Below, in pieces: positions 47,292 through 56,692 of a DNA stretch of 64,000 bases. This DNA is from Clostridium pasteurianum. Lineage in GTDB: Bacteria; Bacillota; Clostridia; Clostridiales; Clostridiaceae. The notes beneath the pieces were generated by a model. That model was not told the DNA's origin, made no database searches, and saw only the letters and a list, made by a program, of their open reading frames with translations. Numbering within the stretch: position 1 is the stretch's first letter; each line of letters starts with the position of its first letter. The stretch lies in contig NZ_MCGV01000001.1 of the NCBI RefSeq assembly GCF_001705235.1, positions 310,001 to 374,000 of the forward strand. The letters run 5' to 3'. Both the position numbers and the translations under genes were made by a program.

Positions 47292-48791
47292 TCAAGAGTA
47301 CATTGTTACTTTATTTTTGCTTTTCTTACTTGCATAAAGAGCCTTATCCGCAAACTCTAGTAATTCATCTACAGAATGAGTATCTTTAGGAAATCTAGAA
47401 ACACCAATACTCACAGTACAACCGGCTAAAAACACTTCACCACTTAATCGAATCTCTTCTGCAATAGATACCAGTTTTTCATCTGAAATGTTTCTAAGTA
47501 CAATCACAAATTCATCTCCGCCAAATCTAAATACAGATTTCTTTCCTGCAGCAGACTTCATTATTTCAGCGAGCCTCTTAAGTACTTTATCACCAGCCAA
47601 ATGTCCGCACGTATCATTTAAACCCTTAAAATGATCAACATCTAGTAGAATAATTCCTAAACTCTCTAAACTACAAATATTTATTTCATGCCTAACATCA
47701 CTCAAAAGATTATCAAAAGCTCGCCTATTAAGAGCTCCTGTTAATGAATCTATATTTGCAGCCTCTTCAAGTTCACTATATTCCTCTTCTAATCTTGCAA
47801 TTGTATTATTATAAACCTTAACCATTTCATGAAACTCTTCTTTATAATTACTCGAATCAATTTTTTTGTACTTTCCATCCTTCAAAGAATTAAATGAAAA
47901 AATTAGCTGATCTAAAGGTTTAGTATAACGTCTTACTGTATACGCCCCAAGTAAAGTAATTAAAACGCCTAGTATAATTGACATTAACAGTGTCTCATAA
48001 TTTACAATATTTCTACTTTTCATTACCTCTGCAGTTGGTGTACTAACAATCACACTCCAATTTAAATTTGGTATTTTACTATAGCCAATAAATTGATCCT
48101 TTCCCGAAAAATCTTTTTCAATTTTTGAACCTGATTTTCCATTTAACTTGCTAAAAATTACAGACTTCTTTCCAATCCTTTTTTTATCAGGATGATAGAC
48201 AATATAACCCTTGCTATCGAGAATGGAAATATATCCATTTTTTCCAAACTTTTTATTATCAAACATTGATGCTAATGAAGTACCTTGTAATTTGACAGTC
48301 CCAACAACTACCCCATCAATTCTATTTTCATTTACAACTGGAACTGATATTGTAACTACTTTAGAGCCCCTTTGCGTTGTAAAAATATCACTTATATAGG
48401 TTTTACCAGTAATAGCTTTTTTAAAATAATCCCTGTAAGCTAAATTTGAAACCGTTGGATTATATTTATTACCAGATACATGTAAAATGTTTCCTTTTGA
48501 ATCAAGAATAGTTATTACATCTATTTCAGGTGCAGTACTATTAAATTTATCTATAAGTTCCTGACTGTTTCTAACTTCATCATTTGCTGCAACTATCTTT
48601 AAGGAGTTTTCTATTTTGCGAAAGTTTTCTGAAAGCTGCATATTAATATTTTCTGATTCCCTTTCATTAATACTTAATAACAATGAATTATTATTAGAAA
48701 CAAAAAATCTATTAAACACCCAAAATTGAATAATACAACAAAAAGCAACTACAGCGCCTAAAATCAATGTAAATTTATATAAAAATTTCAT
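47292..48791 (-). CDS. Membrane diguanylate cyclase with dCache sensor
   Basis: 499 aa. Helices at about 5-27 and 268-287 bracket an extracellular dCache region with NRIDGVVVGTVKLQG and YISILDSKGYIVYHPD. A HAMP-like linker and then a GGDEF domain (about 340-499) follow, with an intact FRFGGDEFVIVL and a metal/GTP segment LLDVDHFKGLND. No RxxD inhibitory site is evident five residues before GGDEF. It should make cyclic di-GMP in response to an outer ligand. Confidence 0.92.
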   Translation of the reverse strand: MKFLYKFTLILGAVVAFCCIIQFWVFNRFFVSNNNSLLLSINERESENINMQLSENFRKIENSLKIVAANDEVRNSQELIDKFNSTAPEIDVITILDSKGNILHVSGNKYNPTVSNLAYRDYFKKAITGKTYISDIFTTQRGSKVVTISVPVVNENRIDGVVVGTVKLQGTSLASMFDNKKFGKNGYISILDSKGYIVYHPDKKRIGKKSVIFSKLNGKSGSKIEKDFSGKDQFIGYSKIPNLNWSVIVSTPTAEVMKSRNIVNYETLLMSIILGVLITLLGAYTVRRYTKPLDQLIFSFNSLKDGKYKKIDSSNYKEEFHEMVKVYNNTIARLEEEYSELEEAANIDSLTGALNRRAFDNLLSDVRHEINICSLESLGIILLDVDHFKGLNDTCGHLAGDKVLKRLAEIMKSAAGKKSVFRFGGDEFVIVLRNISDEKLVSIAEEIRLSGEVFLAGCTVSIGVSRFPKDTHSVDELLEFADKALYASKKSKNKVTMYS

Positions 48792-48920
48792 TTAATCAGC
48801 CCTATCTTTAGTTTTACTTTCTAATATAGATTTTATTATATCACAATACACATATGACTTACTAGATTAACTCTTATACATATGAATCATCACATTAATT
48901 ATTAAATAATATATAAAAAA

Positions 48921-48953
48921 ATAGGATCAAGAAAATTTATTTCTTAATCCTAT
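48921..48953 (-). terminator. Terminator of the Acd/flavodiiron operon
   Basis: A stem ataggatcaagaaa / ttcttaatcctat with one mismatch, followed on the minus strand by seven T residues, 20 bases past the flavodiiron stop. Confidence 0.8.
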
Positions 48954-48973
48954 TATATAAATATTTATAAATT

Positions 48974-50176
48974 TTATTTATCCATAGAAGCAATAATACT
49001 ATCAGCAATATTGTCCATTGATTCAGCATCATCTTCCTTCATAGCTGAACTTACTGTAATATCGCTGTCCAAAATAGTCATTTCCTTCATTTCACCTAAA
49101 AGCTCATGCATTAACTTTCCAGACTGAGGTGCCCATGAACCATTTTCTATAAGTGCAAATGTACGTTTTTGAAGATTTAAAGCTTTCATATCCATTATAT
49201 AATTAAGCATTGGTGGATAAATCTTCAGGTTATAAGTAACCGATGCAAGAACTATATGGCTGTATTTAAATGTTTCAGAAATCAAATATGAAACATTAGT
49301 CTTAGAAACATCATACATAACAACATTTGTCATTCCTTTTTTAACTAACCTTACTGCTAAATCACTGGCAGCAGCTTCTGTATCACCATACATTGTGGCA
49401 TATACAATCATTACTCCCTTTTCTTCTGGTTCATAGCTGCTCCACTTATTATATTTATCCAGTAGATATCCAAAATTATTGCGCCATACCAAACCGTGCA
49501 GTGGGCAAATATATTTAATATCAAGAGTACCTGCTTTTTTCAAAAGAGCTTGAACATGAGGACCATACTTACCTACAATATTGGTATAATACCTTCTAGC
49601 TTCATCAATCCAATCACGATCAAAATTCACTTCATCATTAAATAGCTTTCCATCCAAAGCCCTAAATGAGCCAAAGGCATCAGCAGAAAATAATACACCA
49701 TTAGTAGTATCATAAGAAACCATAGCTTCTGGCCAATGTACCATTGGAGCAGATACAAAAGCAATCACATGCTTACCAAAAGACATTGTGTCCCCCTCTT
49801 TAACTTTTATTACTTCTTCACCAATGTTGAACCCAAATTGATGCATGAACATAAATGCCTTTTCTGTGCACACAATTTTCACATTAGGATAGCGCAGTAC
49901 AATTTCCTCAACGCATGCTGCATGATCCGGCTCAACATGATTTATTACCATATAATCTAGGGTTTTACCATCCAAAACTTTTTCAATATTTTCAATAAAC
50001 TGACGGCAAATTGACCAATCTACTGTATCAAACAATACTGTTTTATCGTCTAAAAGTAAATATGAATTATATGAAACCCCATATGGAATAGGATGAATAT
50101 TTTCAAATAGAGCAAGGCGGTGATCATTTCCACCAATCCAATAAAGATCTTCAGTTATTTTTCTAACACAATACAT
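48974..50176 (-). CDS. Flavodiiron protein (oxygen or nitric oxide reductase)
   Basis: 400 aa. The N-terminal metallo-β-lactamase domain carries the di-iron ligands HVEPDH, HWPE, SADAFG and PLHG. The C-terminal flavodoxin domain binds FMN through VIYATMYGDTEAAA. It has neither a fused rubredoxin nor a flavin-reductase domain, so it needs an external electron donor. In clostridia such FprA proteins reduce oxygen to water (or NO) with electrons from rubredoxin. It lies 32 bases after a gene whose product ends in a rubredoxin domain, a likely donor. Confidence 0.94.
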   Translation of the reverse strand: MYCVRKITEDLYWIGGNDHRLALFENIHPIPYGVSYNSYLLLDDKTVLFDTVDWSICRQFIENIEKVLDGKTLDYMVINHVEPDHAACVEEIVLRYPNVKIVCTEKAFMFMHQFGFNIGEEVIKVKEGDTMSFGKHVIAFVSAPMVHWPEAMVSYDTTNGVLFSADAFGSFRALDGKLFNDEVNFDRDWIDEARRYYTNIVGKYGPHVQALLKKAGTLDIKYICPLHGLVWRNNFGYLLDKYNKWSSYEPEEKGVMIVYATMYGDTEAAASDLAVRLVKKGMTNVVMYDVSKTNVSYLISETFKYSHIVLASVTYNLKIYPPMLNYIMDMKALNLQKRTFALIENGSWAPQSGKLMHELLGEMKEMTILDSDITVSSAMKEDDAESMDNIADSIIASMDK

Positions 50177-50208
50177 GACTAATCCTCCTTTACGCTAAAA
50201 GCATATTA

Positions 50209-52116
50209 TTATACTTCTATGAACATGTCTTTTTCCTCACCACAAATAGGACAATTCCATTCTTCTGGTAAATTTTCAAAAAGTGTACCTTCAGCTATTT
50301 CTGCCTCTGGATCACCTATGCCAGGATCATATTCATAACCGCAGCCATTGCAAACATAATGTTTCCATGTTGGAACAACTTTCTTTGGAACTGCTCTCTT
50401 CATTTTTTTCATTGGAGGAGCCTCCTTCTTTGGCTGTCCATTATCAAGCGCCTCAGTTAAAAGTGGAAGTATATCTTTTAAATCACCAACAATTCCATAA
50501 TCAGCATTTTTGAAAATTTTAGCATTAGGATTATTATTTATGGCGACAATAGTAGCTGCATTTTTTATTCCCTTTAAATGCTGTCCTGCACCAGAAATAC
50601 CGCAGGCAATGTATAAATTTCCGTTGAATTTTTGGCCAGACATACCAACATAACGATTAAGTGGTACATATTTAAGAGTTTCAGCTACTGGACGTGAAGA
50701 ACCTACAGCTGCACCAGCTTGAACTGCCAAAGCCTCTATAAGTTTCATATTCTCTTTTTCACCTATTCCAACACCAGCACTAACCACCCTTTCAGCTTTA
50801 GCTATAGGCGTGTCTATAGGTATCCCAACTGTAAAGTCATAACCATCTTTTTTTAGAGCTTCTACAAGTGAATCAACCTTTTCCTTAGAAGTTCCTTCCT
50901 TAAACATTACTTTCTTTCTATAACCCGTAGCAGGTTCTGCCTTATGGCTTCTATTAGAATTACTGCTCTTTGCCATCTTACCAATAATATGTGCAGCGAT
51001 AACCACTCTCTGAATTTCATTAGTTCCTTCATATATTGTACAAATCTTAGCATCTCTATAAGCACGTTCAACTTCCATACCTTTTAAATATCCACTTCCT
51101 CCAAATATTTGGAGTGCATCATTTACAATTTCAAGGCAAACATCTGAAGCATACTGTTTTGCCATAGCAGCTTCCATGCTGTAACTTTCATGATTTGTTT
51201 TTAATTCTGCTGCACTATAAATGAGAAGTCTTGCTGCTCTAAGCTTTGTTGCCATATCCGCTAATTTAAAAGCAATGCTCTGCTGCTGACAGATAGGCTT
51301 TCCAAACTGAACTCTTTCCTTTGAATACTCTAGTGCATTTTCATAAGCACCTTGAGCAATTCCAAGTGCCTGAGATGCAATACCTATACGTCCTCCATCT
51401 AAAGTAGCCATAGCAATTTTAAAGCCCTGTCCTTCTTTTCCCAGTAAATTTTCCTTAGGTACTTTTACATTATTAAAAATTAGTTCTGATGTAGCAGAAG
51501 ATCTAATTCCCATCTTGTCATAATGCTTTCCAAAGGTAAAACCTTCAAAGCCTTTTTCAACAATAAAAGCACTGATACCATGAGTGCCAATATTAGGCGT
51601 TGTAACTGCAAAAATAACATATATATCTGCTTCACCGCCATTAGTAATAAATATCTTTTCACCATTTAAAATATAATAATCGCCTTCTAAAACGGCAGTT
51701 GTTTCTGTACCCCCAGCATCACTTCCTGCATTCTCCTCTGTAAGTCCGAATGCACCAAGCTTTTCTCCTTTAGCTAATGGAACTAGGTATTTTTGTTTCT
51801 GCTGTTCTGTACCATAAGCTGCAATTGGATACGTTCCTAGTGAGGTATGCGCAGAAAGAATTACTCCTGTACCGCCATCTACCCTTGATAATTCCTCAAC
51901 GGCAATTGCATAACTTATTACATCAAGCCCTGCTCCACCATACTTTTTAGCATATGGAATTCCCATCATATCCATATCTGCTAATTTAGAAACTATCTCC
52001 GATGGAAATTTGTTTTCTTGATCCAGCATAAATGCTATAGGTTTAACTTCTTCCTCTGCAAACTTTCTAATTTTTTCTCTTAAATTTTCATGCTGCTCCG
52101 TAGTTTTAAAAAACAT
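50209..52116 (-). CDS. Acyl-CoA dehydrogenase - EtfA C-terminal domain - rubredoxin fusion
   Basis: 635 aa in three parts. Residues 1-385 are a short-chain acyl-CoA dehydrogenase: [17 protein letters not shown], and the catalytic-base region [11 protein letters not shown] is intact. Residues about 400-565 match the FAD-binding C-terminal domain of electron-transfer flavoprotein α ([27 protein letters not shown]); the N-terminal EtfA half and EtfB are absent. Residues about 585-635 are a rubredoxin with [10 protein letters not shown] and CPICGEEKD iron ligands. The design suggests intramolecular flow from substrate FAD to the Etf flavin to rubredoxin, then to the flavodiiron protein encoded next. 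Confidence 0.93.
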   Translation of the reverse strand: MFFKTTEQHENLREKIRKFAEEEVKPIAFMLDQENKFPSEIVSKLADMDMMGIPYAKKYGGAGLDVISYAIAVEELSRVDGGTGVILSAHTSLGTYPIAAYGTEQQKQKYLVPLAKGEKLGAFGLTEENAGSDAGGTETTAVLEGDYYILNGEKIFITNGGEADIYVIFAVTTPNIGTHGISAFIVEKGFEGFTFGKHYDKMGIRSSATSELIFNNVKVPKENLLGKEGQGFKIAMATLDGGRIGIASQALGIAQGAYENALEYSKERVQFGKPICQQQSIAFKLADMATKLRAARLLIYSAAELKTNHESYSMEAAMAKQYASDVCLEIVNDALQIFGGSGYLKGMEVERAYRDAKICTIYEGTNEIQRVVIAAHIIGKMAKSSNSNRSHKAEPATGYRKKVMFKEGTSKEKVDSLVEALKKDGYDFTVGIPIDTPIAKAERVVSAGVGIGEKENMKLIEALAVQAGAAVGSSRPVAETLKYVPLNRYVGMSGQKFNGNLYIACGISGAGQHLKGIKNAATIVAINNNPNAKIFKNADYGIVGDLKDILPLLTEALDNGQPKKEAPPMKKMKRAVPKKVVPTWKHYVCNGCGYEYDPGIGDPEAEIAEGTLFENLPEEWNCPICGEEKDMFIEV

Positions 52117-52171
52117 AAATACACCTCCCTTTAACTAATACGATTTACTAAAATAATCATTCTATGGAATG

Positions 52172-52188
52172 TATACCTAAATCGTATA
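52172..52188. promoter_or_regulatory. Palindromic operator 1 upstream of the Acd fusion gene
   Basis: TATACCTAAATCGTATA, an imperfect inverted repeat nearly identical to operator 2 and centred 26 bases from it. It lies just downstream of the predicted transcription start. Confidence 0.7.
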
Positions 52189-52193
52189 CATTT

Positions 52194-52222
52194 ATTATAT
52201 ACCTAAATGGTATAGTTTTCAA
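52194..52222 (-). promoter_or_regulatory. Promoter of Acd-Etf-rubredoxin/flavodiiron operon
   Basis: On the minus strand: −35 TTGAAA (52217-52222), a 17-base spacer, and a consensus −10 TATAAT (52194-52199). Operator 2 fills the spacer. Confidence 0.78.
52198..52214. promoter_or_regulatory. Palindromic operator 2, within the promoter spacer
   Basis: TATACCTAAATGGTATA is a perfect inverted repeat (6-bp arms, 5-base centre). Its position between −35 and −10 is that of a repressor site of TetR or MarR type. A related half-site (aatacgattta) occurs near 52137-52147. Confidence 0.72.
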
Positions 52223-52318
52223 CATAATTAATATTATTAACGAATTAATATTAATTATGAATATTAAATAAAGCTAATAAATCTAAGCGGTGATTTTAAA
52301 CGCGTTCCTGCTTAAGTT

Positions 52319-52352
52319 AAGAAGGATAATTGATATATCCATTATCCTTCTT
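52319..52352. terminator. Hairpin between MFS gene and the Acd promoter
   Basis: A perfect 12-bp stem aagaaggataat / attatccttctt with a 10-base loop, 28 bases beyond the MFS stop. The T-run is weak on both strands. Confidence 0.65.
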
Positions 52353-52379
52353 TCCTTAATTCTTTTTATAAATACTATT

Positions 52380-53573
52380 TTATTCATGTACTTTTACTTT
52401 ATTATCAACTTTATAATTATCCGAGTTTTCTAACCTTCTAACAAGAATACATCCAAGTACACTAACTAATACAATAAATACTGGTGGCAAATGATTATTT
52501 ATCCCCCATAATAATCCTGTTAAAGCTCCGCCAGCAAAGGAACCAATAAATTGAACTGTATTATAGATACCGGTAATGGTTCCCCTAGTATCTTTTGTAG
52601 AAAGTTTTGTTACACTTCCAGGAAGTATCGCACTAAGATTCATGTAGCCTGCCATAAAAAAGGTTGTTCCCAAAAGTATAACATAAAAATTATTAAAAAA
52701 TAGGCTTGCTCCACCAAATAATACACATGCAAACGAAAGAAATGCCATCACTCCTGACTTTCCTCTATCTGCTATTTTTGAAGAAACAATCATAATAACA
52801 ATACCAATTAAAGTTGCTGGCAAAAATACTTTCCACATTGAAGCTGTTCCAACACTTTTTTCTAATACTATAGGAACAATATAAAATATACTAACCATAG
52901 CATAACTTATAATAAAACCAGAGATAGATAATTTAACAAATAGTTTGTTTTTTATTAATCCCTTATAATCAACTTTTTTTGCTTTTTTATTTGTTTTATT
53001 ATTATCGTCCTTTTTAAGGAATATAACTATATAAAGCCATGATAAAAATACCAAAATGGAACAGCATAAAAATAATTTAAGCACTGAAATTAAGTTATAT
53101 AAGAAAGGTCCTCCAACAAAACCTATTACTCCTGCTGCTCCACTAAAAATCCCAACAATCCCCATTGCTTGATTTCTTTTTTTCTCTTCAATATTATCAC
53201 CAATCCAGGAAAAACAAACAGCAGCTACGGCACCTATTCCCTGTAGTGCTCTTGCTAATATAAGCAGGTAAATATTAGTGGCCATTGCTGCCAAAGCTAG
53301 TCCTAATGCAAGAAATAGAGAACCAATGGTAATAACATTTTTTCTTCCAATTCTGTCACTTAAGCTTCCAAAAGGCATCTGCATAATTCCTTGAATCAAA
53401 CCGTATATTCCTATAGCTATACCTACGAGTGCAGGTGTACTATATAAAAGTGTCTTACCATATACCGACATAAATGGGAGAATCATAACCATAGCAAGCT
53501 GTCTTAAAGCCATTGCAACTGCTAAACTTACAACAAAATTAATTTCATACCTAGAAAAAACACTTTTTTCCAT
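52380..53573 (-). CDS. Major facilitator superfamily efflux transporter
   Basis: 397 aa, twelve predicted helices. The loop 2-3 signature reads GSLSDRIGRKNVI, and helix 5 has an antiporter-like GIFSGAAGVIGFVGGPFLY. A charged central loop (KKDDNNKTNKKAKK) splits the two halves. It resembles bacterial drug/proton antiporters of the YfcJ/AraJ type. AGGAAGTGAG precedes the ATG. Substrate not predictable. Confidence 0.88.
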   Translation of the reverse strand: MEKSVFSRYEINFVVSLAVAMALRQLAMVMILPFMSVYGKTLLYSTPALVGIAIGIYGLIQGIMQMPFGSLSDRIGRKNVITIGSLFLALGLALAAMATNIYLLILARALQGIGAVAAVCFSWIGDNIEEKKRNQAMGIVGIFSGAAGVIGFVGGPFLYNLISVLKLFLCCSILVFLSWLYIVIFLKKDDNNKTNKKAKKVDYKGLIKNKLFVKLSISGFIISYAMVSIFYIVPIVLEKSVGTASMWKVFLPATLIGIVIMIVSSKIADRGKSGVMAFLSFACVLFGGASLFFNNFYVILLGTTFFMAGYMNLSAILPGSVTKLSTKDTRGTITGIYNTVQFIGSFAGGALTGLLWGINNHLPPVFIVLVSVLGCILVRRLENSDNYKVDNKVKVHE

Positions 53574-53683
53574 GAACTCACTTCCTCTAAACTCTTAACA
53601 AAATTTATCAATTTTCATTATACTCTTTGTTATGTAAAATTAACACATATATTCCTATTTTCATTAAAAAGTACATAATAAAA

Positions 53684-53716
53684 ATAGGACTAAAGAAACT
53701 TAATTCTTAGTCCTAT
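53684..53716 (-). terminator. Terminator of UPF0180 gene
   Basis: A stem ataggactaaagaa / ttcttagtcctat with one unpaired base, followed on the minus strand by TTTTTATTATG. Confidence 0.78.
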
Positions 53717-53755
53717 GATCTGCATAATTTGCCTCAACACGCATATTACAATAAC

Positions 53756-54022
53756 TTATTTTAACCTATTAAATTTCTGTTCAATCATATCTTTTACTTC
53801 TTCTGCAGTTAATCCACTAGCATTAATAACAGGAATTTCAGTCGAAACATCACTAATACCCATCATATCTGTATTTATATCTGATGTAACAATAGCATCT
53901 AAATTTTTGCATTTGCAAGCATTATTTTGAAGATTGCCACCTAAGGTTTCTATTGAATATCCTTGTGTCTTTAAATAATCAGCAACATTGGATAATCCTT
54001 CTTCTACACCAATCCTTTTCAT
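53756..54022 (-). CDS. UPF0180 (YkuS-like) small protein
   Basis: 88 aa. N-terminal MKRIGVEEGLSNVADYLK and central AIVTSDINTDMMGISD match the UPF0180 family, which has a Rossmann-like fold similar to PTS IIB domains. Function unknown. AAAAGGGGTG precedes the ATG. It follows the spore gene tlp by 28 bases and may be co-transcribed with it. Confidence 0.88.
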   Translation of the reverse strand: MKRIGVEEGLSNVADYLKTQGYSIETLGGNLQNNACKCKNLDAIVTSDINTDMMGISDVSTEIPVINASGLTAEEVKDMIEQKFNRLK

Positions 54023-54050
54023 ATGATATCACCCCTTTTTAATTACACGA

Positions 54051-54278
54051 TTATTTATATCCTTTTTCTTTATCTAGTGCCTCATCTTTAATTTCCGCTT
54101 TAAATCCGTTAAGTGCTTCTTCTCTTCTGCAATTTTTAGCCTTTAAATCTTCTTTTTCCTTTTTATTATCTGTCTTTTCAATCATTTCATTTGTCAAACG
54201 AATATTTTGATTAGTATTGTCTATATGTTCTTGAAGCCTATCAACATTGTCACTTCTATCATCTGGTTTACTTCTCAT
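54051..54278 (-). CDS. tlp: Small acid-soluble spore protein Tlp
   Basis: 75 aa. The opening KPDDRSDNVDRLQEHIDNT and the highly charged helical remainder are diagnostic of the Tlp family of minor spore-core proteins, which are usually made in the forespore. AAGGAGATG precedes the ATG. It is placed before the UPF0180 gene. Confidence 0.93.
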   Translation of the reverse strand: MRSKPDDRSDNVDRLQEHIDNTNQNIRLTNEMIEKTDNKKEKEDLKAKNCRREEALNGFKAEIKDEALDKEKGYK

Positions 54279-54371
54279 AAATAAGCATCTCCTTTGTTAA
54301 ATTAGTTTCATACAATGCTTATTATGTTCAAGAGACATGAGGATTATTCCATTTATAAATTCACTATAAAA

Positions 54372-55298
54372 CTACGCAAATAAGGAAACTATTGGAATTG
54401 TAATTATAGAAAAAACTGTAGTTAATGCTATTCCACTTGAACATATACTGCTATCTTTACCACCATATTCAGTTTCTATTAAAGTTACAATACTTCCAAC
54501 AGGCATAGAAATCATAAGTGCAAATATACCAAGAGCTTCACTATCGAAGCCAAAATTTTTCATTATTAAAATACATACAATAGGTATAATTAGCATTTTT
54601 GCCACAGAAAAAGAAATGAGTCTAGCATTCATAAATACCTCTTTAAGATTTGTACCCGCAAGAGAAATTCCTATTGCCATCATTGAAAATGGAACAGAGG
54701 CATTTCCCATATAGCTCACAAAAGAACCTACAAATCTTGGCACAGTAATTTTAAAAACAAATAAAATTATAGCTATTATGCAGGCTGCAACACCCGGATT
54801 AAACATATTCTTTAACTCAAATTTAGTGCTTGTACCCGTATTATCTTTTGCTGCTAGATAAATTCCATATGTATAAATTAAAATATTATAACCGAGTATG
54901 TAAAAAGCAACGAAAATAATTGCCTTTGTGCCATAAACCTCTGAAACTAAAGGTATTCCCATAAACCCAAGATTTGAAAACATTATCATTAATCTATAAC
55001 TTGAAACTTCTTCTTTTGAAGTTCTTGCTATTTTAATATAAATCAAACTTACTATAATTAATGTTAAAAAAAGAATGAAAACAAGCAAAATATTTTCTCC
55101 TATAATTTTCCCCGAATATCCAACCTTTTTATTTAATACTCCAGAAATAATAAGCAGCGGATTTAATATATTTACAATTATTGAAGACATACTTTTATAT
55201 CCATTATCGTCCACAAAGTGTTTCTTATAACAAACAAAACCCGTCACCATCATAAAAAATAGAACCAACATCTGTTCAAATATAATTTTGATACTCAT
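54372..55298 (-). CDS. AEC-family transporter
   Basis: 308 aa with about ten helices arranged as two five-helix repeats around an asymmetric middle. MIMFSNLGFMGIPLV and MISMPVGSIVTLIETEYG are the conserved crossover motifs of the auxin efflux carrier family. Bacterial members move organic acids such as malate or malonate. Monocistronic; AAAGGGAAAAT precedes the ATG. Confidence 0.88.
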   Translation of the reverse strand: MSIKIIFEQMLVLFFMMVTGFVCYKKHFVDDNGYKSMSSIIVNILNPLLIISGVLNKKVGYSGKIIGENILLVFILFLTLIIVSLIYIKIARTSKEEVSSYRLMIMFSNLGFMGIPLVSEVYGTKAIIFVAFYILGYNILIYTYGIYLAAKDNTGTSTKFELKNMFNPGVAACIIAIILFVFKITVPRFVGSFVSYMGNASVPFSMMAIGISLAGTNLKEVFMNARLISFSVAKMLIIPIVCILIMKNFGFDSEALGIFALMISMPVGSIVTLIETEYGGKDSSICSSGIALTTVFSIITIPIVSLFA

Positions 55299-55466
55299 AA
55301 TTTTCCCTTTCTAAACTAACTAGTTTTCCATTAGTAAACCTTAATTAAATGTGTACTAATATATTTTAGCATAGTCTATCTACTCTTACGATAAAAATTG
55401 CATTTTCGCAAGCACAATTGGGTAAATTATATTTATAAAAATAAATTTGTCTGGAGTGATACTACC

Positions 55467-55640
55467 ATGCCTAAACATATAAATTTAGATAGAAAATGGG
55501 CAAAGTCCCCAAAGGAACCCGATGAAGAGATAAGAGAATTAAATACCATGCTGGCTTATGGATCTACCAATTTGGGATTAAATCGTGTAAAAGAAGAAAA
55601 TGCATCAGAAAAAAGAGTTAGGGAAGACCTAGGAAAATAA
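55467..55640 (+). CDS. Small conserved-looking protein of unknown function
   Basis: 57 aa from the ATG at 55467 (GGAGTG 8 bases upstream); the frame extends 69 bases further without another site. The product is charged and soluble, opening MPKHINLDRKWAKSPKEPDE and ending RVREDLGK, with no membrane segment or cysteine. I do not recognise the family. Confidence 0.6.
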   Translation: MPKHINLDRKWAKSPKEPDEEIRELNTMLAYGSTNLGLNRVKEENASEKRVREDLGK

Positions 55641-55654
55641 GTGAACTGATACAT

Positions 55655-56026
55655 TTATATAGAATAATGTGAAAAACTATGTTCAACATATTCTACTATT
55701 GTGCCATCAAGATGTTTTACCGTCATATTTCTTCCAGATGGCACCTCCTTTAAATCTCTAATAATCTCTGCACCATTATTTAATAAAAAAGTTCTAAATT
55801 GAGCAACAGAATCAACTAAAAATGTTGCCTTAGTATCTTTAAACTGCTTCAAAGCTTCATCACAGCCAGATATAATTAAAACATTTCCCACGCTTGCCAA
55901 TTTTAGATTCATTTCAGGATAGTCAAATTTCATGCTGCATTTTTCATCAAAGATTTTCTCATAAAATTCTACTGCTTTATCAATATCATATACATAAAAA
56001 CGGCTCAAAACTTTCTTTATTCTCAT
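55655..56026 (-). CDS. VOC-family (glyoxalase-like) protein
   Basis: 123 aa. Two βαβββ half-modules: FYVYDIDKAVEFYEKIF in the first and VEYVEHSF at the end of the second. Few canonical metal-binding residues are obvious, so the activity (dioxygenase, bleomycin-resistance-like binder or lyase) cannot be given. Monocistronic; GGAGATGAC precedes the ATG. Confidence 0.8.
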   Translation of the reverse strand: MRIKKVLSRFYVYDIDKAVEFYEKIFDEKCSMKFDYPEMNLKLASVGNVLIISGCDEALKQFKDTKATFLVDSVAQFRTFLLNNGAEIIRDLKEVPSGRNMTVKHLDGTIVEYVEHSFSHYSI

Positions 56027-56091
56027 TGCTTGTCATCTCCAAAATTGATTTTTACATTAAAGCTTAAATGTAAAACAAGTAAAATCTGATT

Positions 56092-56178
56092 TTATTGTAT
56101 TGTGCTTATATAAATCTCCATTGCTTTTTTCTGTTTTTTCATCCATGTTGTAAATTTACATTTTAAATAGTTTGACAT
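56092..56178 (-). CDS. Possible 28-residue basic peptide
   Basis: ATG at 56178 preceded by AGGAGGAATGC. The product begins MSNYLKCKFTTWMKKQ and is Lys-rich with one Cys and an amphipathic look. The ribosome site is better than chance, but no homologue is recognised. It lies between the VOC gene and the zeta-toxin relic. Confidence 0.3.
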   Translation of the reverse strand: MSNYLKCKFTTWMKKQKKAMEIYISTIQ

Positions 56179-56324
56179 TGGGCATTCCTCCTAAATGTAA
56201 TATATTTCACATTTCTACCTTTCAATGCGATTATATCGTAAATAAAAAATGCAGAATTAATACTCTGTATTTTCTACAAACTTAAATATCATCTTCATTC
56301 AATTTTTATAATACCAAAACTACA

Positions 56325-56549
56325 TTATTTTAAGATTTTATTACTCCACTCAGGGATTATATCTTTTTTCCATATAATTATTCCATTTCTTATATACGCT
56401 ATATGCTTAAATCTGTTGGTATTATCATATATATTTATTTCATTACATATTTTTAATAATTCTTTTAAATTCCCTAATGATTCATAATATCTTCTTTCTA
56501 TAGCATCTTCTGAAATCCCATGTCCGCCATTTAGAGCTCTAATTTTAAA
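56325..56549 (-). pseudogene. Zeta-toxin/AAA-kinase C-terminal relic
   Basis: An open frame of 74 codons without a start ends in TAA. It reads ...RALNGGHGISEDAIERR, then YYESLGNLKELLK, NEINIYDNT and IIWKKDIIPEW. This matches the C-terminal part of zeta-toxin-family kinases (the GGHxxPxxxIxRRY segment). The P-loop half is missing. About 100 bases upstream, a ribosome site with a 6-codon ORF (MEKRNE, stop) looks like the start of an associated broken gene. Confidence 0.6.
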
Positions 56550-56692
56550 TCATCATATGAATAGTGTAAAAATTGTTTATATAAACTTTTTCATTCATTT
56601 CGTTTTTCCATATATTTACTGCCTCCAGTAAATAGTATTTTTATTATATTATACCCTAATAAACAACTTGCACAAATATCTAAAATACTAAT

